A stretch of 64,000 nucleotides of DNA from Natronobiforma cellulositropha (lineage in GTDB: Archaea; Halobacteriota; Halobacteria; Halobacteriales; Natrialbaceae): NCBI RefSeq assembly GCF_025629245.1, contig NZ_JANZXN010000014.1, positions 376 to 64,375 of the forward strand. Direction: 5' to 3'. Positions within the stretch are counted from its first letter, which is position 1; every line of letters starts with the position of its first letter. The position numbers were made by a program, and so were the translations under genes. The notes under the pieces were generated by a model. The model had not been told where the DNA came from and made no database searches. It saw nothing but the letters and a program-made list of their open reading frames with translations. This document shows positions 42,496-51,775 of the stretch, piece by piece.

Positions 42496-44466
42496 TCACG
42501 CGCTCTCGCGGACGACGAACTCGAAGCGGGCACCACCGTCCTCGCTCTCCGTCGCGACGGCCGACCAGCCGTGGCCGGTCGCGACCTCTCGGACGACCCA
42601 GAGACCGATTCCGAGCCCCGACGTCGAGGTCGTAAACGACGACTCGAAGACGTGTTCACGGATGTCCTCGGGCATCCCTCGGCCGTCGTCTTCGACGTAG
42701 AAACCGATCGCTCCCTCGCTCGCGGACGACCCGAGGGGGGTGGCGGGGTTCGTCTCGATGTCGACCTCGGTCTGTGTGGGCGACTCGAGCGTCCCGACCC
42801 GGACGGTGACCGTCGGGCCACCGTGTTCGACCGAGTTTCGAAACAGGTTCTCGAGGAGTCTGAGTACGCGCGAGCGGTCGGCGTCGACGACCATCGACTC
42901 ACCCGCTTCGATCGAGAGCGTCGCATCGCCCGTCGAGACGTTCTCCCACGCCTCGGTGACGAGGTCGCCCAGTTCGAGCGGCGTCGGTTCGACCGCACCC
43001 TCGCCTTCGCGGGCGATGGCGAGCACGTCGGCGATGATCGCCTCCATGCGGTCGAGACCCTCCTCGATCTGTGAGATGTACTCGAACGACTCGGTCTGCT
43101 CGAGCAACTCGAGGTAGCCCTGTGAGACTCCGAGTGGGTTTCTGAGGTCGTGGCTGACGATCCTCGCGAACGCGTCGAGGCGTTCGTTCTGCTCTCTGAG
43201 CGTCCGTTCGCGTTGCTTCCGTTCGGTCACGTCGCGGACGACGCCAACCGAGCCACGGTACTCCTCGTCGTGGGTGAGGACGGCGATCTGGGTCTCACAC
43301 GGGATCGTTTGCCCCGCTTTCGTCTCGAGGGTGACCTCGATCGTATCCGTCGTCCGGCCGTCTGCGAGCAGCGTCTCGACCGTCTCCGTGCCGGCGTCGA
43401 CGCTCTCCGCGCCGAACAGCAGGGAGATGTGCTCGCCGAGGACGCCCTCGCGGGTGTAGCCGGTCATCTCGAGCAGCGCGTCGTTGACGGTCGTCACGTA
43501 CCCCTCGTGGCTGAGGACGTACATCCCGTCGCCGGCGGTCTCTACCAGGCGCTCGTACCGGCGTAGCGTCCGCTCCTGTTGCTCGAGTTGGCCGCGAACG
43601 GCGACCGACTCGAGGGCGTACGACGCCGTGGCGGCGATCGACCGGATCGCCTCCCTGCTCGCCTCGGTGAGTCCGTCGCGAGCGTAGACGACGAGGACGC
43701 CGTAGAGTTCGTCGGTCGTCGCCAGCGGTGCCGCAGCGACCGCCTCGACGCCACGCTCGAGGGCGGTCTCGCCGAGCGGGACCGCCTCGGCGTTCTCCGC
43801 GAGCCGGCCGACCGTCTGTAACTCCCGGCTGTGGAGCGTCCGCTCGAGCAGTGGCTGGCTCCCGTCGCCGATGGCGAACGTCCGGTGGATGGGCCACTCG
43901 ACCGTCGCCGCGTCGGTCAGCCAGGGGACGATTTCGCGCTCACCGCGGTCGTACTCGCCGAGCCAGGCGAACGCGAAGCCGGGTGTGGCCGTGAACGCCT
44001 CGCGGATCTCCCGTTCGATCGTCCCCGGCGAGGTCGCATCCGCCAGCCGACGCTTGACGTCCCCGACGAACCGCTCGAGCGGCGTCTCCCGGCGCTCGGT
44101 ACTCGCCGCGATGGCGCTCGCGAGCGTCTCGGTCGGCCCGAACCGTGCTGGCGTCGCTCCGTCGCTCCCGCCCCGTGCGTCGACGACCTCGGCGAGTGCG
44201 GCGAGTTCCGCCTCGTCGTCGCTCCAGTGGACGAACGCGGGCGTCCCGGGGTGTGCCGCGTCGATGCGCTCGAGCAGCCCGGCGACGTCCGCGACGGTCG
44301 AGGCGTCGATGACGACGATGTCCACCGTCTCGTGTGCGAGTCGCTCGCGAGCGATGGACGTGCTCTGGGCGACGACGACGTTCACCGATACGTCTGCGAG
44401 CGCGCGCGTCACCGCGGCTCTCGTCGAGCGGGCGCTGCTAACGCAGAGTACTCGTGGCCGACTCAT
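42496..44466 (-). CDS. Sensor histidine kinase (receiver-like, GAF, PAS, HisKA, HATPase)
   Basis: A 656-residue kinase starting at ATG 44466 (MSRPRVLCVSSARSTRAAVT). Residues 1-110 resemble a degenerate receiver domain. A GAF-like region follows (about 145-290, containing TATPGFAFAWLGEYDRGERE), then a PAS domain (about 305-420, LVETAGDGMYVLSHEGYVTT), HisKA with His in ARIVSHDLRNPLG, and HATPase with NLFRNSVEHGG, DDGRGMPEDIRE and GLGIGLWVVREVATGHG. It has no membrane segments. It is convergent with the HalX regulator gene. Confidence 0.9.
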   Translation of the reverse strand: MSRPRVLCVSSARSTRAAVTRALADVSVNVVVAQSTSIARERLAHETVDIVVIDASTVADVAGLLERIDAAHPGTPAFVHWSDDEAELAALAEVVDARGGSDGATPARFGPTETLASAIAASTERRETPLERFVGDVKRRLADATSPGTIEREIREAFTATPGFAFAWLGEYDRGEREIVPWLTDAATVEWPIHRTFAIGDGSQPLLERTLHSRELQTVGRLAENAEAVPLGETALERGVEAVAAAPLATTDELYGVLVVYARDGLTEASREAIRSIAATASYALESVAVRGQLEQQERTLRRYERLVETAGDGMYVLSHEGYVTTVNDALLEMTGYTREGVLGEHISLLFGAESVDAGTETVETLLADGRTTDTIEVTLETKAGQTIPCETQIAVLTHDEEYRGSVGVVRDVTERKQRERTLREQNERLDAFARIVSHDLRNPLGVSQGYLELLEQTESFEYISQIEEGLDRMEAIIADVLAIAREGEGAVEPTPLELGDLVTEAWENVSTGDATLSIEAGESMVVDADRSRVLRLLENLFRNSVEHGGPTVTVRVGTLESPTQTEVDIETNPATPLGSSASEGAIGFYVEDDGRGMPEDIREHVFESSFTTSTSGLGIGLWVVREVATGHGWSAVATESEDGGARFEFVVRESA

Positions 44467-44659
44467 ATCACTCGAATGGTGTCCCCCTCTCATTCCCCCC
44501 GTCCGTCCTCGCCGAACCGATCGTACAGCGAGTGCACCGATCGGCGTCCGATCGTCTCCCTATTCAGCCGAAGCGGGTATAAATGTCGTGTTCTCTGTAC
44601 AAGAGGTCTCCCTGTGAGATAATCTCCTGGAACGTGACTCCCCGCGTGAGCGCCCCCGG

Positions 44660-45817
44660 TCAGGGCGCCTGCCGGTAGATGAGGTTCCGCTGAATCTCGT
44701 TGGCACCCTCGTAGATGACCGGAATCCTGGCGTCACGGAAGAGCTGCGAGATGCGCCGCTCGGCGAGAATCGACCGGCCACCGTGGAACTGCATCCCCTG
44801 TTCTGCCACGCTCGTCGCCGCCTCGGTCGCCCTCGTCTTCGCCAGCGCCGCCCAGTAGCCCGCCTCGTCGTTCGCGGCGACCTTCTCGCAGGCGCGCCAG
44901 GCCAGCGCTCGAGCGCTCTCGAACTCGAGGAGCATGTCCGCGAGTCCGTGCTGGACCGCCTGGAACTCGTTGATGGTGCGGCCGAACTCCTCCCGGCCGT
45001 GGACGAACTCCCAGGTCTCTTCGATCGCCGCGGCGGCGATCCCGAGGCTGTGGCCCGCGACGATCACGCGGCCGTGGTTGAAAAACTCCGCGAGCATCAT
45101 GAAGCCCGCACCCTCGTACCCGACCAGGTTCTCGGCGGGAATCCGGCAGTCGTCGAAGGTCACGTGCGCCTGCTTCGAGGCGCGCATCGCGATCTTCTCG
45201 GGGATGTGCTCTGCGTGGTAGCCCTCGGTGTCGGTCGGGACGATGAACACCGAGTGGTTGCCGTAGCGGTTGTTCTCGTCGTCGCCGGTCCGGGCGTAGA
45301 CGCTGATCCAGTCGGCTTCGACGCCGTTGCCGATCCAGTACTTCTCGCCGTTGAGTACCCACTCGTCGCCGTCGCGTTCCGCGCGCGTCGTCATGCCCGC
45401 CAGATCGCTCCCGGTCTCCGGCTCCGAGACGGCGAGCCCCGAGAGCTGCTCACCCTCCGCGACCGGCCGGATGTACTGTTCACACTGCTCGTCGCTTCCG
45501 TACTTGTAGGTCATCTCGCAGCCGAAGCTCGCCAGCTGTAAGGTCAGCGCGATGCCCGCGTCCGCCCGGTAGAACTCCTCGGTGAGCGCCAGCAGCTCCG
45601 GCAACTCGAGTCCGCGGCCACCCCACTCCTCGGGGATGTCCTGGGCGACCAGCCCCGCCTCCTGTCCGGTCTCGAGCACCTCCCACGGGTACTCTCCGGA
45701 CTCGTAGTACTCGGCCGCCACCGGCTCTATGTGCTCGTCGGCGAACGCTCGAGCCTCGGCTTTCACGTCCTGGGCGTGGGCTGGGACGATGCTGTCGTCG
45801 AGAAGGTCCATAGGCAT
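44660..45817 (-). CDS. Acyl-CoA dehydrogenase family protein
   Basis: A 385-residue paralogue of the enzyme at 38465-39616. Features include SEPETGSDLAGMTTRAERDG, GEKYWIGNGVEADWISVYAR and the catalytic region VIYEGANEIQRNLI. Sequence divergence from the first copy suggests different acyl-chain preference. An alternative start two codons downstream (MDLLDDS) is possible. It is monocistronic. Confidence 0.9.
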   Translation of the reverse strand: MPMDLLDDSIVPAHAQDVKAEARAFADEHIEPVAAEYYESGEYPWEVLETGQEAGLVAQDIPEEWGGRGLELPELLALTEEFYRADAGIALTLQLASFGCEMTYKYGSDEQCEQYIRPVAEGEQLSGLAVSEPETGSDLAGMTTRAERDGDEWVLNGEKYWIGNGVEADWISVYARTGDDENNRYGNHSVFIVPTDTEGYHAEHIPEKIAMRASKQAHVTFDDCRIPAENLVGYEGAGFMMLAEFFNHGRVIVAGHSLGIAAAAIEETWEFVHGREEFGRTINEFQAVQHGLADMLLEFESARALAWRACEKVAANDEAGYWAALAKTRATEAATSVAEQGMQFHGGRSILAERRISQLFRDARIPVIYEGANEIQRNLIYRQAP

Positions 45818-45945
45818 ACTACTCCTACGTAATTAGTCGTGATATACTCCAGGGAACCGCTCCTCGATTTGAACGCCGGTGAACGCTCGAGCGGTTTCGA
45901 ACCGGGTCGCCGTCTGCCAGCTAGCCGTCGGTGACTTCGGCGCGT

Positions 45946-46329
45946 TCAGCCGGGGAAGCCGGTGAGCAGCCAGTCGCCGTCGGTCGCGTCGTCGCCGCCC
46001 TCACTCAGACTTGGCGAACTGACGAGGACGAACGCGCTCTCGTCGTCGCCGTTTCTGATCTGGCGCGTCGACTCGGGGGGAATCGAGAGCGCGTCGCCGG
46101 TCTGCATCTCGACTTCCTCACCGTCGACGACGACGGTCGCCGCTCCCTCGATCAGGACGTACACCTCCTCGTGGCCGTTGTCCGTGTGATCGTGGGGCTG
46201 GCTCTTCCACTCGGCGTCACACCGGACGACCGTCACGCCGACCTGTTCGGTCTCGAGTGGCTCTCTGAGAAAGTGCATCGCGTTCGAGACCTGATCGACG
46301 TCCGCGTAGTTGACCTTCGTGTACGGCAT
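45946..46329 (-). CDS. Cupin-domain protein
   Basis: A 127-residue single-domain cupin. The metal-binding motif 1 can be read as HDHTDNGHEEVYVLIEG and motif 2 as GDALSIPPESTRQIRNG. Motif 1 keeps three histidines and the glutamate, but in motif 2 the usual histidine is replaced by Thr/Arg, so metal binding may be weak. Function cannot be set from sequence. Confidence 0.8.
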   Translation of the reverse strand: MPYTKVNYADVDQVSNAMHFLREPLETEQVGVTVVRCDAEWKSQPHDHTDNGHEEVYVLIEGAATVVVDGEEVEMQTGDALSIPPESTRQIRNGDDESAFVLVSSPSLSEGGDDATDGDWLLTGFPG

Positions 46330-46404
46330 GGTTGTCTGTACCTTCGCCGGCGCGATAGTAAAACTACGCTCCTCGATCGCCGAGTGAGCAGCAGCGTCCC
46401 GACA

Positions 46405-46833
46405 CTACTCGCTGGTGCCGATCGGATCGAAGCTGTCGACCGGCGTCACCGAGTAGTCGACCGTCAGCGCGTCCCTCGTCGCCCGGATCTTCCCGACGAA
46501 CGTCGAGATGTCCTCGAGCGACCCCTCGAGGACGAACAGTTCCATACAGTAGTGGTCGCCGACGTGACTGTGGAAGTTCGACGCGACGAGCTCTTCGTGT
46601 TCGTGACGCAGGTGGATCATCCGCTCTTCGACGCTCGTCGTCTCGTAATCGAAGGTGACCGTGACGATGCCCATCAGGTCGCGGTCCTCGAGGCGGGCGT
46701 CCTCGAACTCCCCCAGCAGGTTGCGACTCGCCTCGCGGATGACCTCGCTTCGGCCGGTGTAGCCGTGTTCCTCCGCGAACTGGTCGATCCGTGCTAAGAG
46801 TTCGTCCGGCATCGAGACGCTGACGACTGCCAT
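46405..46833 (-). CDS. nikR: Nickel-responsive regulator NikR
   Basis: A 142-residue protein from ATG 46833 ([20 protein letters not shown]). The ribbon-helix-helix DNA-binding domain spans residues 1-48 and the ACT-like nickel domain the rest. All four nickel ligands of the family are present at matching spacing: His77, His88, His90 and Cys96 ([10 protein letters not shown]). It should repress nickel uptake when nickel is plentiful. No nickel transporter is in the immediate neighbourhood; the oligopeptide-type ABC operon at 11521-18043 belongs to a superfamily that includes nickel importers, but a link is speculative. Confidence 0.93.
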   Translation of the reverse strand: MAVVSVSMPDELLARIDQFAEEHGYTGRSEVIREASRNLLGEFEDARLEDRDLMGIVTVTFDYETTSVEERMIHLRHEHEELVASNFHSHVGDHYCMELFVLEGSLEDISTFVGKIRATRDALTVDYSVTPVDSFDPIGTSE

Positions 46834-46854
46834 GTAATAACCCAGCGGTCTCGA

Positions 46855-46864
46855 ACTATTAAGG
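46855..46864 (-). promoter_or_regulatory. TATA box of nikR
   Basis: On the minus strand AAACCTTAATAG is centred about 26 nt before the ATG at 46833, as for a leaderless transcript. No clear nickel-box dyad is visible. Confidence 0.5.
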
Positions 46865-46963
46865 TTTATCATCACCACGCCACGTGGCGGGCTCGAGCGA
46901 GTCCCCTCCGGCCGCTGCCGCCAGATACACCTTCACTCCTGGCGTGGGTTCGCTCACGACGCG

Positions 46964-47746
46964 ATGTACCTGCCACACCAGACCTGGCCCGACCTCGCCG
47001 CAGCGCCGACGCCGTCGCTCGCGGTGGTGCCGCTCGGCTCGACCGAACAACACGGCCCACACCTCCCCGAGGGGACGGACTACCTGATCGCCCGCGCACT
47101 CGCGAGGGCAGCGACGGAGCGAACCGGCCACTACTGTACGCCGCCGATCACCGTCGGCGTCAGCCCCCACCACCGCCAGTTTCCCGGGACGACCTGGGTC
47201 GACGCGCCGGTCTTTCGCGACTACGTCGAGAGCCTCTCGCGCAACCTCACCTACCACGGCGTCGACCGCATCGTCTACGTCAACGCCCACGGCGGCAACG
47301 TCGTCCACCTCCGCGAGGTCGGCCGCCGCCTGCGCGACGACGGCGTCGCCTTCGCCTGCGAGTGGATGTGGGACGAGTCGATTCCCGGCCACATCGAGAC
47401 CGCCTTCGACGCACCCGGTCCCCACGGCGGCCCGAAGGAGACGGCCATGATCATGCACATCGCCCGTGACCTCGTCCGCGAGGACCGCCTCGAGGACGCC
47501 CGCGACGGCGGCGCCGTCGACTTCTCGCTCGAGGAGCTGCGCGTCCACGGCGCCACCGTCGTCTACGACGCCCTCGAGAACTCGGCCAACGGCGTCTTCG
47601 GCGACCAGACCGAGGCCACCCCCGACATCGGCCGCGACCTCTTCGAGGCGGCGACCGACCAGCTCGTCGCCCTCCTCGAGTGGCTCGACGGCCAGCCGTT
47701 CGAGGCGCTTTGCCCGCCCGCCCCCGTCGTCTCCACCTGTGAGTGA
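46964..47746 (+). CDS. Creatininase-family amidohydrolase
   Basis: A 260-residue protein starting MYLPHQTWPDLAAAPTPSLA. Family motifs are LGSTEQHGPHLPEGTD near the start and VNAHGGNVVHLREV in the middle; Glu, His and Asp in these bind two metals. GPHGGPKETAMIMHI follows. Members act on creatinine, formamides or mycofactocin precursors; the substrate here is unknown. Divergent from nikR. Confidence 0.88.
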   Translation: MYLPHQTWPDLAAAPTPSLAVVPLGSTEQHGPHLPEGTDYLIARALARAATERTGHYCTPPITVGVSPHHRQFPGTTWVDAPVFRDYVESLSRNLTYHGVDRIVYVNAHGGNVVHLREVGRRLRDDGVAFACEWMWDESIPGHIETAFDAPGPHGGPKETAMIMHIARDLVREDRLEDARDGGAVDFSLEELRVHGATVVYDALENSANGVFGDQTEATPDIGRDLFEAATDQLVALLEWLDGQPFEALCPPAPVVSTCE

Positions 47747-47900
47747 CGGCTCTCGCAGCAGGCGCGGACACGGGTCCCGTCTGGCCCGTTCACGCTCGTC
47801 CTTCTCGACATTGTTTCAGCCGAACCTACCGGCAACGATTCCTGCAGCCAACAGCTATATACGTACCCCCGGACTCGTGCTCACCAACAGCCGACCAACC

Positions 47901-48338
47901 GTGATTTCGACTCTCGCGCGCTCGGACCGGTCTCTGCTCGCCCTCTCGCTCGCGTTCTTCGCCGTCGCGGGCGTTACGAACACGACCGTCACGGCCAGCT
48001 ACCAGACACTCGTCGCCGTCACCGTCGCCGTCGCTGGCGTCTACGGTCTCGCGACCTACGCCCGTACGGTCGACCGCCGGACGCTCGCACTCGTCTCACT
48101 CGGGCTCTGGCTCACGTTCCTCGCCGTCGCCGCCTTCCACCTCGTCGGCGTCGCTGCCATCGCTGGCGCGCTCTCGGTCTCTGTGAGTACCGCCAGCCCA
48201 GTGCTGACGGCGGCGACGTGGGCGACGCTGATGGGCGCGAGCGCCTCGAGCGCCTTCCTCGGCCTGCGCGAGTACGGCGCACAGGCGGGTGCGGACGCTC
48301 CCGAAGACCGCCTCCTCGAGCAGGACCTAGACCTCTAA
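47901..48338 (+). CDS. Small membrane protein, four helices
   Basis: A 145-residue hydrophobic protein from GTG 47901; GTG 47877 is an in-frame alternative that fits the TATA-like CTATATAC near 47855. Four transmembrane segments are seen (LLALSLAFFAVAGV, TLVAVTVAVAGVYGL, LALVSLGLWLTFLAV, AAIAGALSVSVSTA and onward). The end is acidic. No family is recognised. Confidence 0.6.
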   Translation: MISTLARSDRSLLALSLAFFAVAGVTNTTVTASYQTLVAVTVAVAGVYGLATYARTVDRRTLALVSLGLWLTFLAVAAFHLVGVAAIAGALSVSVSTASPVLTAATWATLMGASASSAFLGLREYGAQAGADAPEDRLLEQDLDL

Positions 48339-48370
48339 GCGACACCGGACTCGTCGCTCGCCTGAGCCGA

Positions 48371-49060
48371 TCACTCGAGGCGGTAACTCACCGAAATCCC
48401 CTCACCGAGGGGCACCACGAGCGTCTCGAACGCCGGATCGCTCCGCACCCGTTCGAGGAACCGACCCACGCCCCGCGTCACCTCGCTTACCTCCCGCTCG
48501 CCGCGCTCGAGTGCACCTAGCTCACCCGCCTCGGCCATCTCGAGCAGCGTGTCGAACTCGAGTGAATCGGACTGCAACATATTGTCCGCGACGATCACGC
48601 CGCCGACCGGCACTTTCTCCCGGACCGCCTCGAAGGCGTCGACGTAGCGCTCTTTCTGGTGGTCGATCAACACCAGGTCGAACGGCCCATCGTAACGCTC
48701 GATCGTCTCCATCGCGTCGCCGAGTTCGTAGTGCGCCAGGCCGTCGTAGCCACCCGCCGCCAGGAAGTCGGGTGCGCGCTCGAGTTCGTCCTCGTCGAAC
48801 TCCGTGAGGACGATCTCGCCGTCGTCGGGCAGCGCCGCCGCCAGCCAGTACGCCGAGTAGCCGTAGCCGGAGCCGAACTCGAAGATCCGTTGCGGGCCGA
48901 CCAGTCGCGCGAGCAGCCGACAGAACGCGCCGACCTCCGGGCCGACGTGCGGAAAGCCCTCTCGACGCGCGAACGCGTCCATCTCCCGGAGCGTCTCGTC
49001 GGGTTCGGGACCGGTCTGTGCGACGAAGCGAGCGATCTCGTCTGTGAGGACGGTGGCCAT
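48371..49060 (-). CDS. SAM-dependent O-methyltransferase
   Basis: A 229-residue methyltransferase starting at ATG 49060 (MATVLTDEIARFVAQTGPEP). The SAM-binding motif I is RIFEFGSGYGYSAYWLAAAL, the acidic loop is LTEFDEDELER, and LVLIDHQKERYVDAFEAV is the post-II region of catechol-type O-methyltransferases, with the metal-binding Asp. GVIVADNMLQ follows. The substrate is probably a small hydroxylated compound but cannot be named. Confidence 0.87.
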   Translation of the reverse strand: MATVLTDEIARFVAQTGPEPDETLREMDAFARREGFPHVGPEVGAFCRLLARLVGPQRIFEFGSGYGYSAYWLAAALPDDGEIVLTEFDEDELERAPDFLAAGGYDGLAHYELGDAMETIERYDGPFDLVLIDHQKERYVDAFEAVREKVPVGGVIVADNMLQSDSLEFDTLLEMAEAGELGALERGEREVSEVTRGVGRFLERVRSDPAFETLVVPLGEGISVSYRLE

Positions 49061-49167
49061 ACACCCTCGTTCTCGCCGGTGGGCGATAGGTCTGCCCCGC
49101 CCACGATCTCTCAACTCGGCTGTCTGTCACCACAATTTTTAGGCCACCCTCGCCGTACACTCACCCC

Positions 49168-49605
49168 ATGTCACCAGAAGACTCCCTGCTCGAGTGCGTC
49201 GACAACGTCCTCTACGAACCGACGCAGGTCCACGACCACGGCATCGACCTCACCGTCAGCGCTGTCTACGACGTGAGCGAGCCTGGACGGCTCGACTTCG
49301 GCGGTGACGAACTCGAGGACGCCGGACTCGAGCCACGCGAGACGACGCTCAGAAACCCCGACGACGAGTACGGCTGGTGGGACCTCTCGGCCGGCCAGTA
49401 CGTCTTCCAGCACAACGAGTTTCTCACCGACACCACAGAGCCGTTGCTCGTCCAGCCGCGGAACGAACTGCTCGCCCGCGGCGGCTCACACCCGACCGTC
49501 CGCGTCTTCGGCCACCTGCCGCTGTTCCCGCTGACGGTCGCCGACGGGGGCCTACGGATCAAAGAGAACGCACGGATTTCGACGCTCGTCTCACTGACCG
49601 ACTGA
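49168..49605 (+). CDS. dCTP deaminase / dUTPase-family protein
   Basis: A 145-residue protein with trimeric dUTPase/Dcd-like fold features: VHDHGIDLTVSAVYDV matches the family motif around the substrate-binding aspartate, and GLRIKENARISTLVS the C-terminal part. It is shorter than typical bacterial Dcd (about 190 residues). Haloarchaeal proteins of this form are annotated as dCTP deaminases. It should limit dUTP and provide dUMP for thymidylate synthesis. Confidence 0.75.
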   Translation: MSPEDSLLECVDNVLYEPTQVHDHGIDLTVSAVYDVSEPGRLDFGGDELEDAGLEPRETTLRNPDDEYGWWDLSAGQYVFQHNEFLTDTTEPLLVQPRNELLARGGSHPTVRVFGHLPLFPLTVADGGLRIKENARISTLVSLTD

Positions 49606-49606
49606 C

Positions 49607-50197
49607 TCAGGGATCTGCCGGGTGCGCGTTCGTGCCCGCCGTCGGCCCGTCGGCGAGCGTCAGTCGCATCTGCTGGTCTCGGCCGCCCCGGCCGACGGGT
49701 TCGAACCCGAGCCCACGGTAGAGCGCGAGCGCCGCCCGGTTGCGCCGCTCGACGTCGAGCACGAGCGCCTCGCGGCCGTTCGCGGCCGCCACCCCGACGA
49801 CGTGTCTGCAGAGTTTGGTGCCGATACCACGCCCCTGTACCGACGGGTGGACGAACACCGCTAGCTCCGGGGCTGCCCGCTCGAGCGGCGTGTACAGACA
49901 GTGGCCCACCACCCGCCCGTCGAGTTCGGCGACGGCGTGGTAGCCGTCTTCGAGCAGCGTCTCGAGCCAGTTGCGCAACCGGACCGGCGTCAGCGGCGGA
50001 ATCCCCTGCGCACAGTCGGTCGCCTCGAACGCCTCGTACATCTCGGACAGTCCCGCGTGATCCGCCGCCTCGTAGGGGCGAATGCACAGCCCGCTCCCCG
50101 CCGCGTCGACGGTTCGGCCGCCTGCCGACGGGCGACCCACTGCTCGCTCGCGTCGCGTCCGCACTCCGCTCGAGGGATTCGACTCGGTGAGGGTCAT
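49607..50197 (-). CDS. GNAT-family N-acetyltransferase
   Basis: A 196-residue protein. The acetyl-CoA-binding motif A is visible as LAVFVHPSVQGRGIGTKLCR, followed by LVLDVERRNRAALALYRGLG. The N-terminal 35 residues are an extra low-complexity stretch, and initiation may be internal. It is convergent with the dCTP deaminase gene with one base between stops. The substrate is unknown. Confidence 0.82.
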   Translation of the reverse strand: MTLTESNPSSGVRTRRERAVGRPSAGGRTVDAAGSGLCIRPYEAADHAGLSEMYEAFEATDCAQGIPPLTPVRLRNWLETLLEDGYHAVAELDGRVVGHCLYTPLERAAPELAVFVHPSVQGRGIGTKLCRHVVGVAAANGREALVLDVERRNRAALALYRGLGFEPVGRGGRDQQMRLTLADGPTAGTNAHPADP

Positions 50198-50281
50198 TAT
50201 CTGGAGGTCGGTGCTACGGGTGGATACCTCCCCACGCCCGTTCTCGGGGACCGGGAACGACCGTCAGGGCCACTGATCGTC

Positions 50282-50340
50282 AGGCCGACTGGCTGGTCAC
50301 CCCCCCCCCCATCAGGCCCTCTGGCTGGTCACCCCCCAGG
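50282..50340. repeat. Direct repeat with an 11-base C tract
   Basis: CTGGCTGGTCACCCCCC occurs twice, about 42 bp apart, each preceded by CAGGCC. In the first copy the C run is 11 bases long (50300-50310). The tract lies 75 bp before the start of the sugar-phosphate isomerase-like gene, where slippage could alter promoter spacing. Confidence 0.7.
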
Positions 50341-50384
50341 CCGGGACCGACAACCACTCCGCACTGGAACGAGTGCACTCGAGC

Positions 50385-51179
50385 ATGCAACTCGGTCTGA
50401 CCGTCGGCGACTCCCTCGAGCGAATCGACGCACTCGGCGAGCACGCCGACACCGGCGCGGAGGCGACGCCCGACCTCTCGGTCGACTTCGTCGAACTCGG
50501 CATCGGCGAGGGCGTCGACCCCGACAGCATCGACGAGCGACGACTCGAGCGCGCACTCGAGCACGCGGGGACCGACCTCTGCGTCCACCTCCCCTTCCAG
50601 CAGGTGCTCGCGACGACAGTCCCCGAGATCGACGAGGGTATCGTCGCCTACCAGCGCCGCTTGCTCTCCTGGGCAGGGGGCGTCGGTGCGCAGAAGGCCG
50701 TCCTCCACGCGACCGCCCGCGACCCCTACGACACCGACCAGCGCCCGGTCTTCGCCGAGCAGCTCGCCGCCATCGCCGACGCGGGCCGCGACGCGGGCGT
50801 CGAGGTCGTCGTCGAGAACGTCGGCCACCAGAAACGCGGCCTGCAACTGTCGGTCCTCGCCAACCTCGCTCGAGAGACCGACACCGCGGTCTGTTTCGAC
50901 GTCGGCCACGCCTACATGGAAGACGGTGACGACGGTGTCGAGCGCTTTCTGAAACGCGACGGCGACCTGATCTCACACCTCCACGTCCACGATGCCCGCC
51001 GACGCGGCGACACCCACATCCCGATCGGTGCCGGCGAGATCGACTACTCGCTCGTCACGGACCACCTCGCGGGTTTCGACGGCACCGTCGCCATCGAAGT
51101 GTTCACCGACGACCACGCACTCCTCGCCGACAGCGCCCGACGCGCACGGGCGACGCTCGAGACGGACGACTCACAGTGA
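50385..51179 (+). CDS. Sugar phosphate isomerase/epimerase-like TIM-barrel protein
   Basis: A 264-residue protein of the xylose-isomerase-like AP endonuclease 2 superfamily, starting MQLGLTVGDSLERIDALGEH. Metal-ligand positions are recognisable in VVVENVGHQ (Glu), VCFDVGHAY (Asp/His) and ISHLHVHDARRRGDTHIPIG (His, Asp). The C-terminus has VAIEVFTDD. The activity may be sugar isomerisation or nuclease; the family does not decide. Another start at GTG 50373 is less likely. Confidence 0.8.
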   Translation: MQLGLTVGDSLERIDALGEHADTGAEATPDLSVDFVELGIGEGVDPDSIDERRLERALEHAGTDLCVHLPFQQVLATTVPEIDEGIVAYQRRLLSWAGGVGAQKAVLHATARDPYDTDQRPVFAEQLAAIADAGRDAGVEVVVENVGHQKRGLQLSVLANLARETDTAVCFDVGHAYMEDGDDGVERFLKRDGDLISHLHVHDARRRGDTHIPIGAGEIDYSLVTDHLAGFDGTVAIEVFTDDHALLADSARRARATLETDDSQ

Positions 51180-51230
51180 CGCTCGCCCGTTAGGGACCAA
51201 CGCTACACCCACAGCGGGCGACGTTCCAGT

Positions 51231-51758
51231 ATGAAGCTCGCACACGTCTCCACACTCGAGGACTTCGGCACCCGCTCGCTCGTCGTCCACGGCATCATGG
51301 TGCTCGCCTTCGTCAACGCCATCCTCGCGGGCCTGCTCCTCGAGAGCCAACTCGGTCTCGTCTCGTTCGTCGCCCTGCTCAACTTCACCGCCGGACTCTG
51401 GGTCGCCCACTCCATCCACTCACTCGGCAACGCGAGCGGCGACTACGACGGTGTGGTGAACGAACTGTTCTCGAGCGACGCCGACGCGGCCGACACCGAC
51501 GGTCTCGACACCGGCCGTCTCGGCCGTCTCCTCGCACTCATCGCCGCCGTCACCGCGGTCGCCCTGCTGACCTCCGCGAGCGTCCTCTCCGGGGTGCTCC
51601 TCTCGACCGCCGTCGTCGCCGTCGGCGCGATCGCGCTCGTCACCGCCATCGTCGGCTTCCTCATCGCCCTCGGTGGAGCCTACGACGAGGCCGAGCGCCA
51701 GCGCCTCGGTGAGACGGCGGGATGGAGTGAGGATGGAGACGGGGTGGGGCTCGAGTGA
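51231..51758 (+). CDS. Hypothetical membrane protein
   Basis: A 175-residue protein starting MKLAHVSTLEDFGTRSLVVH. Two hydrophobic segments in the N-terminal half (VHGIMVLAFVNAILAGLLL, LVSFVALLNFTAGLWVAH), an acidic loop and a third and fourth hydrophobic stretch in the C-terminal half. No known domain. It follows the TIM-barrel gene at 51 bp. Confidence 0.65.
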   Translation: MKLAHVSTLEDFGTRSLVVHGIMVLAFVNAILAGLLLESQLGLVSFVALLNFTAGLWVAHSIHSLGNASGDYDGVVNELFSSDADAADTDGLDTGRLGRLLALIAAVTAVALLTSASVLSGVLLSTAVVAVGAIALVTAIVGFLIALGGAYDEAERQRLGETAGWSEDGDGVGLE

Positions 51759-51775
51759 GGTGGATGTGGTCGCTC

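Noticed and set aside
44590-44610. TCTGTACAAGAG near 44600 as another copy of the sulfur operator
   Set aside because: Only the central TGTACA is shared, it is far from the cluster, and there is no promoter at matching spacing.
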